Assembly (NCBI GenBank): GCA_021414115.1
Contig: JAIOPD010000119.1
Span: forward strand, 1 to 52,590
DNA: 52,590 bases
Reading direction: 5' to 3'
From: Planctomycetia bacterium
GTDB lineage: Bacteria > Planctomycetota > Planctomycetia > Pirellulales > UBA1268
Shown here one piece after another: positions 35,001 to 43,625 of the stretch. A program made the translations under genes and the position numbers. A model generated the notes under the pieces. It did no database searches. It was not told where the DNA came from and saw only the letters and a program-made list of their open reading frames with translations. Numbering within the stretch: position 1 is the first letter of the stretch; each line of letters starts with the position of its first letter.

Positions 35001-36491
35001 CAATACGCCGCCGGTGATCGTAGTCGCTCCGGCGTAGGACTTGGCATTCCCGAACGTGAGCGAGCCCGAAAGGAGCGTGACGCCCCCGGAGCCACTGATC
35101 GTGTTGGCAAAACCGCCGCCGTAATCATCGGTGCGATTGAACGCGAGCGTGGCACCCGAATCGACCGTAATCGCACTCGAACTGACGAGCGATCCTGTTG
35201 TGCCTCCACCCCCGATGGCAAGCACGCCGCCGCTGACCTGAGTGCTGCCCGTATAGCGATTGCTGGCAGACAGCACGAGCGTTCCCGCGCCAAGTTTCAG
35301 GAGGCTGCCGACGTTGAAGTTGTTAACGTTGCTATTCCAAATCGCAGCGCTGATCGTGAGATCGGCAAGGCTGGTGCCGTTGACATCAGCCACATCGAAC
35401 GCCGTGATCCCCGTGTTATCCGCGCCATTGCCGATGGTGACGCCCGCTGTTCCCGTCGTGGCAATCGAGGAGGCGATGCTGCCAGAGACTGTGACGGTGC
35501 CGGTCAATTGAAACGCCTGAAATCCCGTTGAAGAGGAGCCCGACGAAAGAGACGAACCCGCCGCCAAGAGAGTGCCGCTATTCCGAAGCGTCAGATTGCG
35601 CAGGACGTTTACCGAAGGAGAAGATCCCGCCGAACTCGTGACGACTCCGCCATCGATGATGACCGTCGTACTTGGCGGTGTGCCGCCGACCGTACCAAAC
35701 ACATTCCGATACACCAGTTCCATCGTGCCACCGGAATTGACTGTGATCGTGCGGCTTCCCGTGGTGAAAAAGCCGCTGGCAGATACCTCGGAATCGCCGA
35801 TCTGCAATCTTCCCGCATTCACGGTGATGTCGCCGCCCTGAAACCATGCCTGCGTTCCCGAAGAAGCGCCTTGGGCGTTGAGCACCAGGGTTCCGGCGTT
35901 GTTCTTGGTGAGCGACAGTACCCCGCTGCCGTTGTTGGCAAACGTGCCAGACAGAGTGGTCGTTCCCGCACCGCCGATCGAGAGCGTCGTCGAGCCGCTC
36001 GTGGCTGTGGGCTGAATCGGGCCCAGAACGGTAAAGGTGTTCGCCGAGTTGTTGGCCCATGTCTGGTTGCTGACGACCCGCATGTTGAGCGGATTCGATC
36101 CGTTGCCGAGCGTGACCGCCCCGGCGCCCGAGTTGATCGTGATGCCGCTCGCTCCGACCGAGAACGCGCGGGCCGTGGTGCTGTCGGACCGCAGCGTCTT
36201 TGTGCCAGCGTTCGAGAAGACGAGGCCCGCGATCGAGGCATCCGCGTTTAGGCTGGAGGTTTCGTTCGCCGTGCCGGAGAACACGGCCGTGTTGGTGGCG
36301 GAGTCGTTCGTCGGGGGGGACCCGCCCAGCCAGTTCGCCCCCGTCTGCCAGACGCCGCTGGTGACGTTCCACGTGAGGGGCGTTTGCGCCCACGCCGAAT
36401 CGCCCCATCCGGCAACGATGCTGCAGGCGACGGCGACGAGGAGACTGGGATGCAAGCAGGCCGCGACACGAATGCCGGACTTCCGAGACAT
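32001..36491 (-). CDS. Giant secreted protein with autotransporter-type beta-strand repeats and PEP-CTERM anchor
   Basis: 1496 residues, rich in Gly/Ser/Thr/Ala. Signal peptide: MSRKSGIRVAACLHPSLLVA to about AWAQ. From about residue 30 come passenger-associated repeats, each with a TL-x-SGSNxYTGxT-x-x-xGG-x-L pattern, e.g. LVLSASNRYTGSTQVSGGVL, LTLNAANTYTGKTFINGGIV and LTLSGSNAYTGATAVNAGRL. The last third has longer repeats of another type (SLTGSVSSLAGGSTSTAISV; VAGDTNSSSMTVGLGSL). The C-terminus VPEPEAFALAGISVAALAWS plus RRQRW is a PEP-CTERM sorting signal, so it is probably processed by an exosortase rather than being a self-exporting autotransporter. GGAGGG precedes the ATG at 36491. Confidence 0.93.
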   Translation of the reverse strand: MSRKSGIRVAACLHPSLLVAVACSIVAGWGDSAWAQTPLTWNVTSGVWQTGANWLGGSPPTNDSATNTAVFSGTANETSSLNADASIAGLVFSNAGTKTLRSDSTTARAFSVGASGITINSGAGAVTLGNGSNPLNMRVVSNQTWANNSANTFTVLGPIQPTATSGSTTLSIGGAGTTTLSGTFANNGSGVLSLTKNNAGTLVLNAQGASSGTQAWFQGGDITVNAGRLQIGDSEVSASGFFTTGSRTITVNSGGTMELVYRNVFGTVGGTPPSTTVIIDGGVVTSSAGSSPSVNVLRNLTLRNSGTLLAAGSSLSSGSSSTGFQAFQLTGTVTVSGSIASSIATTGTAGVTIGNGADNTGITAFDVADVNGTSLADLTISAAIWNSNVNNFNVGSLLKLGAGTLVLSASNRYTGSTQVSGGVLAIGGGGTTGSLVSSSAITVDSGATLAFNRTDDYGGGFANTISGSGGVTLLSGSLTFGNAKSYAGATTITGGVLRIGESGTTGSLSTSSAITNNGAIIFNRSNAVSQGTDFSGSAITGTGSLTQAGAGTLTLNAANTYTGKTFINGGIVAITADNNLGAAPGSAVADQLSLNGGTLQFSGSTALGLAANRGITIGSAGGTLSVISTSGNPGLTINGGVSGSSALTISGSLNGGQTAAIQLSGSNSFSGAINVTGNGTVLGLENVNAVSNAASLTLGAGARLSPGAAIASGTITINNLTGAGTINASYGVSPAGTVRTININTTSDGVFSGAINDGSSQRLIALMKSGAAALTLSGSNAYTGATAVNAGRLEIASGGSVNSTSGITINGATAEFKYNSSTVLTRPITFTRGTLSGTGTINTPVSIGANAILSPGNSPGTQTYQSGTFASGGSYTWEISNWTSGTAGVNFDQAIFTNGLAITSSTASPFTINLTSLKADNSAGAVPNFNSGLTGLSFAIATGSMTGYSPSVFTLGTSSFFTANTVSGSANGGFWLSTNSGSDQLILNYAPSARYTLSATPSATAVYAGGTTTITGSIASSTADRTGADAMRFSSLSVGSGSLSVTSGTLAAGAGMAGTVNFSSGSAGLFTFTPTVSATNVNLGTAALAGTVTSGTVTVWNPAAVNTIGPVTLGNVRVSGTFGTSALTITNTAAGGSYTEVLGATGSTSGIASLTGSVSSLAGGSTSTAISVGLGGSTNTSTAGVKSGSATLLFTSTGGPGTASIASQTVAVTGTVWNYAAATIASGTSINLGTVLTGTPLTQALSMTNSAPATFSEKLDAAFGALTGGATTNSGSFSQLVAGDTNSSSMTVGLGSLTAGTKSGGVQVNFTSNGQGTSGLGTASIGSQTVSLAATVLDPATALLVGGSSAGSNWFLNLGEFQQASGTSSPIAFGISNLTQTAGFTADLFLASFANPTSSGAIFTDLTGTSSFATLASGSTNSFTAWMSLATTGSFTNVYTLAFNSSNSGTSLGGTPQNVTLTVTGVIIVPEPEAFALAGISVAALAWSLRRQRWFR

Positions 36492-36551
36492 TGGTTCACC
36501 CTCCAGCATGAACAGGCCGAAACGGCCGGAATTATGCCACCACTTCCCTGT

Positions 36552-36579
36552 AATATATCAGGGTGGCGGCCGGAAGCAA
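36552..36579 (-). promoter_or_regulatory. Promoter of the PEP-CTERM protein gene
   Basis: Minus strand: TTGCTT (36574-36579), 16 bases, TATATT (36552-36557) with an extended TGA just upstream. Leader about 54 bases. The -10 sits in CTGATATATTACAG, shared with the DUF1559 promoter. Confidence 0.6.
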
Positions 36580-36631
36580 GCCCTCGGATGGCCCTACAGG
36601 TGGTGGGGGGCGATAAAGGCCAAATCCCGTC

Positions 36632-37054
36632 TCAACGCGACTCCAGGCGGAATTCCAGGGGTGGACCCCCCTGGCGGATGTCGACGCGGAGTGTGCTGCG
36701 GTCGTTGTAGTGCTCCGGCAGATACTGGCGGCTCACGGCCACCATCTGCCCCGAGACTTCGTCCAGCACTTTCAAGGTGCCGGGGCGGCTGGCCGTGATT
36801 TCCACGCGGTAAGCGCCCGGCAAGGGGCCGCCGGCCGCGGAGATGCTAAACCGGCCGTTGCTGATCTCGCCCCCCGCTGTCGGCCCCTTCGTGTCCTCCT
36901 CGGGGACGAACCGAATCGCGCCCGTTTCAAGCGGGGCACCGTCAACGGCGACGATCCCCTCGACGCCCGTGCGGCCAGATCCTCTGCCGCACCCCGTGCT
37001 CGAGACGGCGGCCAGCAAGAGCATGAAGAGTCGGAAAACATTCATACCAATCAT
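36632..37054 (-). CDS. Small lipoprotein with carboxypeptidase-regulatory-like domain
   Basis: 140 residues. The start MNVFRLFMLLLAAVSSTGCG ends in a lipobox (SSTGC), so the mature protein is lipid-anchored at the cysteine. The rest is a small beta-sandwich resembling the transthyretin/carboxypeptidase regulatory fold: GVEGIVAVDGAPLETGAIRF and GGPLPGAYRVEITASRPG. The ATG at 37054 overlaps the DUF1559 stop as ATGA, indicating translational coupling. DUF1559 pseudopilin followed by such a lipoprotein is a recurring planctomycete pair of unknown function. Confidence 0.88.
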   Translation of the reverse strand: MIGMNVFRLFMLLLAAVSSTGCGRGSGRTGVEGIVAVDGAPLETGAIRFVPEEDTKGPTAGGEISNGRFSISAAGGPLPGAYRVEITASRPGTLKVLDEVSGQMVAVSRQYLPEHYNDRSTLRVDIRQGGPPLEFRLESR

Positions 37055-38127
37055 TCGGCCGAAATTGCTTCTCCGCCGGCTGCGGAGCCGATTGCCCGCC
37101 ACAGCGCGGCATCGACAGTATCGATGTAAAACGCCACTCGTCCATCGAGAAACGCCACCTGCACGCCGCCAGGATGGCAGCTCCGTGCCGCGGCCTGATG
37201 TCGATCCGAAGCCACGCCAGCCGTATTGTCGCAAGGCATGTTAGGCCCGGCCACGCATTCGACGTCTTGCCCTGGGAACGCATAGAGCGCGTCTCCTACC
37301 GAGGAATTTGGCGTATTGAGATGTGTGTAGGCCGATGCGCCGGCCATATGCCAGGCCCATAGGCCGCGCACGTCCCAGAGCCGGGCTGCATCGAACGACT
37401 CCGAGTGGCCGCTGCGAACTTCACTGAAAAAAGCCGTTTGGGAGAGGCCATCCCGAAACGAGGCCGTTCGTCGGCCTGTCGCCGCAAACCAAAACGGCCC
37501 ATCATTTGTGCCATTCCATGCGCCGGTCCTGCTGCCTGGGTACACGAAGAGCACGAAATTTCCGAGGCTGTTGCGGATCATCGTGTTACTGCCCATGGAA
37601 AACACATAGTTCGACCGCGAATATCGCACGGAATTGTAGGTGTGAATTGCCCAACGCCCGGCCGCATCGTCACTCGGACATCGGTACGTGGGAATCGGGC
37701 TACTCGTGGCCGTATTCTGAACCGGGTCGATATCCCGTCGGCCGAATTGATATTGCTGATAGACCGAAAGTTGCTCGACCCAGGGCAAGAGATACGTGAA
37801 GGCCGTATGGCCGGGGCCGACTCCCCCAGTCGCTGGAGTGCCGCCGCCAACCTGCATCATTGGTGATTCAACGATCCCGGGCGGCAGTTGGCCCATCGAC
37901 GATTCGTATGCAAGCGCTGCGGTGGCGATCTGGCGAAGATTGTTTCCGCAGCTGGTGCGTCGGGCCGATTCGCGTGAGGATTGAACGGCTGGCACAAGGA
38001 GCGCTACGAGGACCGCAATAATGGCGATAACCACGAGTAGCTCGATGAGTGTGAACCCCGCCCGCCTGCAACGGCTCCCAGGGCCTGCGCAGAGCCGAAA
38101 CGCACCTTGCAGAGGAGAGCCGATCAT
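37051..38127 (-). CDS. DUF1559 pseudopilin-like protein
   Basis: 358 residues. The N-terminal type IV pilin leader has RRAGFTLIELLVVIAIIAVL; cleavage would follow Gly24 with Phe25 methylated and Glu29 at position +5. The large C-terminal domain carries the DUF1559 features ESARRTSCGNNLRQIATAAL and the H-x9-DG motif as HPGGVQVAFLDG. Planctomycetes encode many such proteins, which are presumed to be exported by a type II/IV pilus-like system. First gene of the two-gene unit with the lipoprotein; a promoter of the shared extended -10 type lies 50 bases upstream. Confidence 0.93.
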   Translation of the reverse strand: MIGSPLQGAFRLCAGPGSRCRRAGFTLIELLVVIAIIAVLVALLVPAVQSSRESARRTSCGNNLRQIATAALAYESSMGQLPPGIVESPMMQVGGGTPATGGVGPGHTAFTYLLPWVEQLSVYQQYQFGRRDIDPVQNTATSSPIPTYRCPSDDAAGRWAIHTYNSVRYSRSNYVFSMGSNTMIRNSLGNFVLFVYPGSRTGAWNGTNDGPFWFAATGRRTASFRDGLSQTAFFSEVRSGHSESFDAARLWDVRGLWAWHMAGASAYTHLNTPNSSVGDALYAFPGQDVECVAGPNMPCDNTAGVASDRHQAAARSCHPGGVQVAFLDGRVAFYIDTVDAALWRAIGSAAGGEAISAE

Positions 38128-38178
38128 CGTTTCTTGGAATCCCCGCGAGGCACTGGACTCACTGCCTCTCGCAGCAGT

Positions 38179-38207
38179 AATATATCAGAGGCATGGCGGC
38201 ATGGCAA
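38179..38207 (-). promoter_or_regulatory. Promoter of the DUF1559/lipoprotein pair
   Basis: Minus strand: TTGCCA (38202-38207), 17 bases, TATATT (38179-38184), with TGA directly before the -10. Leader about 45 bases. One of the best promoter matches in the window. Confidence 0.65.
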
Positions 38208-38254
38208 GGTGTCTGGCATGCCTGCAATCCAACTGAAACAGCCTACTGCACTAA

Positions 38255-39466
38255 ATGCGCCATATCTCCGACCGCCGCGCCATGGTCAGCCACCTTGCCG
38301 TATTTCTGGTTTTGATTTTCTGCGGTGGGGGAGTTGGCTCGCGTGCGGAGCAACTACCGGAAAAAATCCCTCTTTTCACCGTGGGCGACGATCCCGCCTT
38401 CCGGATGTATCACATCCCCGGCGTCGTCGTGACGGCCAAGGGCACGGCCCTCGCGTGGTGTGAGGCCCGCAAGCATGCGGCGGGGGTGAGCGATTGGGAC
38501 GACATCCACATCCTCCTGCGGCGGAGCGTGGATGACGGGAAGACTTGGTCGACGCCAAGCAGCGTGGCGAGCGTCGAGGGAAACAAGACGAAGCATCCGC
38601 TTGCGGCCCGAATCAAGTCGGTCGATCCCGAGAGCGTAACCTACAACAACCCAGTGCTCATCGCCGACCGCGACGGCAGGGTGCATATGCTCTTCTGCCT
38701 CGAATACATGCGGGTTTTTTACCAGTCCAGCAGCGACGAGGGAGCGCATTGGACGGCCCCGGTCGAAATCACAGCCGCATGCGAAGGTTTTCGGAAGCAG
38801 TACGACTGGCGGGTGATCGCGACGGGGCCAAATCACGGCATCCAGTTGGCGAATGGCCGGCTCGTCGTGCCCGTCTGGCTCTCCACGGGGGAAGGCGGCA
38901 ACGCGCATCATCCGAGTGTCACGGCGACGATCGTCAGCGACGACGGCGGCGCGACGTGGAGCGCCGGAGATATTGCGGTTCCAAACACGACCGAGTGGGT
39001 GGACCCCAACGAGGCAGCCGTGGCGGAACTCTCGAATGGGGCCGTCATGCTCAATGTTCGCAGTGAATCCAAGGCCCATCGCCGGATCGTCACGGTCAGC
39101 CCTGATGGTGCGCGTCATTGGACGGCGCCCAGGTTTGACGATGCGCTGCTCGAACCTATCTGCATGGCGGGGCTGACGCGATACCAGCACGACGGCACGT
39201 CGCTCCTGCTTTTCTCCAACCCCGACAACCTCGAACGGGCAGGGGGCAAGGCGGTGCCAGGCCAATCCCGCGACCGCAGGAATCTCACCGTGAAAATCAG
39301 CTACGACGATGGAAAGACCTGGCCGGCTGGCAGGGTGCTGGAATCCGGCCCGAGCGGATACTCCGACATCGGCGTGACGAAATCGGGCACGATCCTCTGC
39401 GTCTATGTCGCAGGACCGAATATCAGGCTTGCACGATTCACACTTGACTGGCTCGAGCGGCAGTGA
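38255..39466 (+). CDS. Sialidase (BNR-repeat) family protein, secreted
   Basis: 403 residues with a signal peptide (alternative start 38282, MVSHLAVFLVLIFCGGG). A six-bladed propeller with several Asp boxes: SVDDGKTW, SSDEGAHW, SDDGGATW and SYDDGKTW. The motif that in sialidases reads YRIP is YHIPGVVVTAKGTALAWCEA here, so the first arginine of the catalytic triad appears to be histidine. WDDIHILLRRS and later arginines are kept. Sialidases remove terminal sialic acid from glycans outside the cell. The context (mutarotase, lyase, permease) supports a sialic-acid role, while the changed residue urges caution. The stop overlaps the next gene start as GTGA. Confidence 0.82.
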   Translation: MRHISDRRAMVSHLAVFLVLIFCGGGVGSRAEQLPEKIPLFTVGDDPAFRMYHIPGVVVTAKGTALAWCEARKHAAGVSDWDDIHILLRRSVDDGKTWSTPSSVASVEGNKTKHPLAARIKSVDPESVTYNNPVLIADRDGRVHMLFCLEYMRVFYQSSSDEGAHWTAPVEITAACEGFRKQYDWRVIATGPNHGIQLANGRLVVPVWLSTGEGGNAHHPSVTATIVSDDGGATWSAGDIAVPNTTEWVDPNEAAVAELSNGAVMLNVRSESKAHRRIVTVSPDGARHWTAPRFDDALLEPICMAGLTRYQHDGTSLLLFSNPDNLERAGGKAVPGQSRDRRNLTVKISYDDGKTWPAGRVLESGPSGYSDIGVTKSGTILCVYVAGPNIRLARFTLDWLERQ

Positions 39467-42400
39467 GGCTTCGCTCACTCATGTGTAGACCCGCGCCGTC
39501 ACGATCCGTCGCCGGAGAACCTGTGGCATTCGACACTCCGGTGATCCGTGCCCTGAGGGCGGGGGCGTTCCTGCTTTCGCTTCTTCTCTGCGGAGCCGAC
39601 TGGCAGCGGCTTGCGGTACTCCCTGACCGCGAAGGTCGCGGGGGCGGGTTTGCCGGTGTGAGTGGAGACGCGCTGCTGTTTGCCGGTGGGGCAAACGTGC
39701 CGGGAGAGAAGTGGGTACGCGACTTCGTCAAGGTGTGGTACGACGACGTCTGGCTCCTCGATCGGCCCGGAGGCGAGTGGCGGCCCGTGGGAAAGCTGCA
39801 AGAGCCGTTGGGCTACGGCGTTTCGGTTTCGCTTCCCGACGGCTTTTTATGCATCGGCGGATCGAATGAAGCCGGGCACACTGCGGGCGTGACCTTGCTC
39901 TCATGGGACGGTGGCATACTTCGGCAAACGCCCTGGCCCAAGCTTCCGCGGCCCTGCGCGATGATGGCGGGCACCGTGGTCGGGCGCGTCGTGTACGTGA
40001 CGGGCGGTGCCGAAAGCCCGCAGGCCACTCAGGCCCTCGATACACTCTGGATGCTCGATCTCGAGCACCGCGAGGCAGGCTGGAAGGAGCTTCCGCCGTG
40101 TCCCGGCGGCCCGCGGATTCTGGGAGTGGCGGCGGCTGCCGACGACGCCTTATATGTCTTTTCGGGCGCACGGCTTTCGCCCGATCACGAGGGCAAGCCC
40201 GTTCGGACGTATCTTCGCGATGCGTGGCGGTATGCGCCATCGGAAGGCTGGAAGGAGATTGCCAGCCTGCCACGGCCCGCAGCGGCAGCTCCATCTCCGG
40301 CTGTGTGCACCGATGGGACCATCGCGATCATGGGCGGCGACGATGGCGTGCATGTCGCCCACGAGCCGCTTCAAGATCATCCCGGGTTCGGAGCCGATAC
40401 GCTTCGCTACCACATCGCCGACGATCGCTGGGAGTCTGTGCCCGGCATGCCCCGCGCAGTCGTGACGGCGCCACTGGTTGATTGGCGAAACCGATGGATT
40501 GTGGCGGGCGGTGAGACCCGGCCGCGGATGCGGACTCCAGAGGTGTGGGCTGTTGCTGACGACACCGGCGTGTCGGGCACGGTGGCGTCGACCACGCCTG
40601 ACTTCCAGCGTGATATCCAGCCGATTTTTGCCGAGCATTGCGCGCACTGCCATGGCATCGATGCGGAAACCCGCCACGGGGACCTACGGCTCGACCTCCG
40701 CGACGCCGCGATTGCCGGCGGAGCCTCCGGGCAGCCCGCCATCGTCCCCGGAAAACCGGCGGCGAGCGAGCTGGTCGCCCGGATTCATGCGACCGATCCC
40801 GACACGGTCATGCCGCCGCCGCGCGAGAACAAACCGCTCTCGGCCGAGCAAAAAAAACTGCTCGAGGAGTGGATCGCCGCGGACGCGCCCTATGAGGCGC
40901 ACTGGTCGTTCATGCCGCCGACCAAGAGACCCGTTCCCAAGGCACCAGGCGCGACCAATCCGATCGATCGGTTCATCCGCCATGCCCTCGCCGTCAAGCA
41001 GATCGCCCCCGCGCCGCCGGCGGATGAGGCTACGCTGTGCCGTCGGCTCTACCTCGACTTGGTCGGCCTGCCTCCTTCCCCCGAAGACCTTGCGGCATTC
41101 CAGCGCGACGGCTACGAGCAGACCGTCGAGAAGCTCCTCGCGAGCCCCAGGTATGGCGAGAAGTGGGCGCGGCATTGGCTCGACCTGGCCCGGTACTCCG
41201 ACACCAACGGTTACGAAAAGGACATGCCGCGAGAGATGTGGGCATGGCGCGACTGGGTGGTCGCCGCCCTGAACCGCGACCTGCCCTACGATCAGTTCGT
41301 GGTCGAACAGATCGCAGGCGATCTGCTGCCCGACGCGACGCAGGACCAGGTCGTCGCCACCGGGTTCCTCCGCAACAGCATGCTCAACGAGGAAGGGGCG
41401 ATCATCCCGGAGGAATTCCGGATGGTCGAGATGTTCGACCGGATCGACTGCGTCGGCAAGACGGTGCTCGGCCTCACCACGCAGTGTGCCCAGTGCCACT
41501 CGCACAAGTTCGATCCGCTGTCGCACGACGAGTATTACGGGCTCTTCGCCTTCCTGAACGACACCTACGAAGCGCGGTCATACGTCTACACACCGGAACA
41601 GCTGCGGGCCCTCGCCGCGATCCGGGCCGAAGTCGCCGCGGCCGAGGAGGAGATCCGCCGCCAGCGGCCGCAATGGCATCAGGACATGGAGGCCTGGGCG
41701 GCGGGCCTCGCAGCGCAGGTGCCGGAGTGGGTGCCCATCACGATGGATGAGATGCAGAGCAAGGGCCAGCTTACGCATCCCACGCAGCGGGCCGACGGAT
41801 CGATCCTCGTGATCGGCCATCGCGACAGCGAGCTGTTTTTCGAATGCGCGCCGGATCTTGTCGGCGCGACTGGCCTGCAGCTCGAGGCGCTCAACGACGG
41901 CGACCTCTTCATGAATGGCCCGGGCCGCGATGGCGGCTGGGCAATCGGGCGGCTGAAGGTGCAGGTGCAGCGACCCGGCGCCAAGGAGTGGGAAGACATC
42001 ACGCTCGTGAATGCCACGGCTGATTTTTCGGAGGCCGAGCAGAAGGTGCCGAGGCCGGCACCCAATCCCAAGGACGCGAAACCCGAAGATGCCAAAAAGT
42101 CTCCCACGGTGACGATCGGCCCCGTGGCAGCGATGATCGATGGCGACGAAGAATCGGCGTGGCGGGCCGACCGCGGCCGGCTACTGAAGCACCAGCCATC
42201 GGTGGCGGTCGTGCAGTTCGAGAAGCCGCTCGACATGCCTGCAGGCACGCGATTGAAAATAGGCCTGAAGACTTATGCCGGGCGGCCCGACATGCTCGGC
42301 TGCTGTCGGTTCAGCCTGACAAAGGCTCCCGCGCCAGCGTCACCGCCAGTCGACCACGGTGCGATTCTCGCTGCTCGGAAACCTCCGGCTGAACGAACCG

Positions 42401-43602
42401 ACGGCGATAGGGCAGCGCTCTTCGCCGCGTGGCGGAAGACCGTGCCGGAAATTGCGCCGCTCAACGACAAGATCGCGGCCGCTTGGGCGAAGGCGCCCGC
42501 GGCACCGACCACCATCATGCATCTGGCGGTGAGGCCTCCCGCCTGGCATCGCCCCACGCATCTCCTCGACCGCGGCGTGTGGAACGCCCCGAGGCACGAG
42601 GTGAGGCCCCATGTTCCGGCAGGCCTGCATCCGCTGGCTGAATCGGCCGATCCGCCGCGGCTCGCCTTCGCCAGGTGGCTCGTTGATCCGCGGTCGCCGC
42701 TCGTGGGCCGCATCGCCGTGAATCGAATCTGGCAGACACTCTTCGGCACAGGCCTCGTGGAGACGCCCGATGACTTCGGCACCCGTGCTCCCGTGCCGGA
42801 GTATCGCGACCTGCTCGATTGGCTGGCTGTGGACTTCATGGAGAAAGGCTGGAGTCAGAAGGAGGCGATTCGGCAGATCGTGATGAGCGACACCTATCGC
42901 CAGTCGGCTGCAGCAACGCCCGAGGTGCTGGCCCGCGACCCGAACAACCGTCTCCTTGCCCGCGGCCCCCGCTTTCGGCCCGCCGCGGAAGTGGTCCGCG
43001 ACATGGTGCTGGCGGTGTCGGGCCTGCTCACGGAGAAAATCGGCGGCCCGAGCGTCTATCCGCCGGTGCCGAAGAACGTGCTGGAGTTCAACTACACGCA
43101 GATCGACTGGCCCGAGGCCAAGGGCTCCGATCGGTATCGACGGTCGCTCTATACGTTCCGTCGCCGGTCGATGCCCGATCCGGCGCTCGGAACGTTCGAC
43201 GCGCCCACGGGCGACCTTTCCTGTGCCCGCCGGCTGCGCAGCAACACGCCGCTGGCCGCGCTCACGGGGTTGAACGAGCCCGTGTTCGTGGAGGCAGCAC
43301 AGGCTCTTGCACTACGGACGCTCCGCGAAGGGGGTGCCGATGATGCTTCCCGATTGGATCGGGCATTCGTGCTCTGTACGGCGCGGCCGCCGACGGCCGA
43401 GGAGCGCGGCGAACTGTTGGCGTTCCTGGGAGCGCAGCGAAAACGGCTGGCCGAGGGCTGGCTCGACCCTCGCCTGATCGCGACCGGCCAGCCCGACAAG
43501 CTCCCGAACGGGCCTGCCGGCACTACGCCGCAGGACGTCGCCGCGTGGACACTCGTCTCACGAGTGCTTTTGAATCTGGACGAGACTCTCACAAAGAACT
43601 GA
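39463..43602 (+). CDS. Fusion of kelch-type permuted mutarotase with PSCyt1/DUF1549/DUF1553
   Basis: One open frame of 1379 codons. A signal peptide near residues 27-45 ([20 protein letters not shown]) is followed by a kelch propeller, about 47-375, beginning [20 protein letters not shown] and including [17 protein letters not shown] and [20 protein letters not shown]. This is the pattern of the cyclically permuted mutarotase/NanM-like family that equilibrates sialic-acid anomers. It runs straight into a planctomycete cytochrome domain with CAHCH at 393-397 and VMPPP, then DUF1549 ([20 protein letters not shown]; second CxxCH, CAQCH, at 675-679) and DUF1553 ([20 protein letters not shown]). 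GTG at 39463 overlaps the sialidase stop; ATG at 39481 is the alternative start. Confidence 0.9.
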   Translation: MRLRSLMCRPAPSRSVAGEPVAFDTPVIRALRAGAFLLSLLLCGADWQRLAVLPDREGRGGGFAGVSGDALLFAGGANVPGEKWVRDFVKVWYDDVWLLDRPGGEWRPVGKLQEPLGYGVSVSLPDGFLCIGGSNEAGHTAGVTLLSWDGGILRQTPWPKLPRPCAMMAGTVVGRVVYVTGGAESPQATQALDTLWMLDLEHREAGWKELPPCPGGPRILGVAAAADDALYVFSGARLSPDHEGKPVRTYLRDAWRYAPSEGWKEIASLPRPAAAAPSPAVCTDGTIAIMGGDDGVHVAHEPLQDHPGFGADTLRYHIADDRWESVPGMPRAVVTAPLVDWRNRWIVAGGETRPRMRTPEVWAVADDTGVSGTVASTTPDFQRDIQPIFAEHCAHCHGIDAETRHGDLRLDLRDAAIAGGASGQPAIVPGKPAASELVARIHATDPDTVMPPPRENKPLSAEQKKLLEEWIAADAPYEAHWSFMPPTKRPVPKAPGATNPIDRFIRHALAVKQIAPAPPADEATLCRRLYLDLVGLPPSPEDLAAFQRDGYEQTVEKLLASPRYGEKWARHWLDLARYSDTNGYEKDMPREMWAWRDWVVAALNRDLPYDQFVVEQIAGDLLPDATQDQVVATGFLRNSMLNEEGAIIPEEFRMVEMFDRIDCVGKTVLGLTTQCAQCHSHKFDPLSHDEYYGLFAFLNDTYEARSYVYTPEQLRALAAIRAEVAAAEEEIRRQRPQWHQDMEAWAAGLAAQVPEWVPITMDEMQSKGQLTHPTQRADGSILVIGHRDSELFFECAPDLVGATGLQLEALNDGDLFMNGPGRDGGWAIGRLKVQVQRPGAKEWEDITLVNATADFSEAEQKVPRPAPNPKDAKPEDAKKSPTVTIGPVAAMIDGDEESAWRADRGRLLKHQPSVAVVQFEKPLDMPAGTRLKIGLKTYAGRPDMLGCCRFSLTKAPAPASPPVDHGAILAARKPPAERTDGDRAALFAAWRKTVPEIAPLNDKIAAAWAKAPAAPTTIMHLAVRPPAWHRPTHLLDRGVWNAPRHEVRPHVPAGLHPLAESADPPRLAFARWLVDPRSPLVGRIAVNRIWQTLFGTGLVETPDDFGTRAPVPEYRDLLDWLAVDFMEKGWSQKEAIRQIVMSDTYRQSAAATPEVLARDPNNRLLARGPRFRPAAEVVRDMVLAVSGLLTEKIGGPSVYPPVPKNVLEFNYTQIDWPEAKGSDRYRRSLYTFRRRSMPDPALGTFDAPTGDLSCARRLRSNTPLAALTGLNEPVFVEAAQALALRTLREGGADDASRLDRAFVLCTARPPTAEERGELLAFLGAQRKRLAEGWLDPRLIATGQPDKLPNGPAGTTPQDVAAWTLVSRVLLNLDETLTKN

Positions 43603-43625
43603 CTCGACACGGCAGGCACATAGCC

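Noticed and set aside
39463-39640. Lipoprotein signal in the mutarotase-cytochrome fusion (SLLLCGAD)
   Set aside because: The residue before Cys is Leu, which does not fit a lipobox, so an ordinary signal peptide or anchor is preferred.
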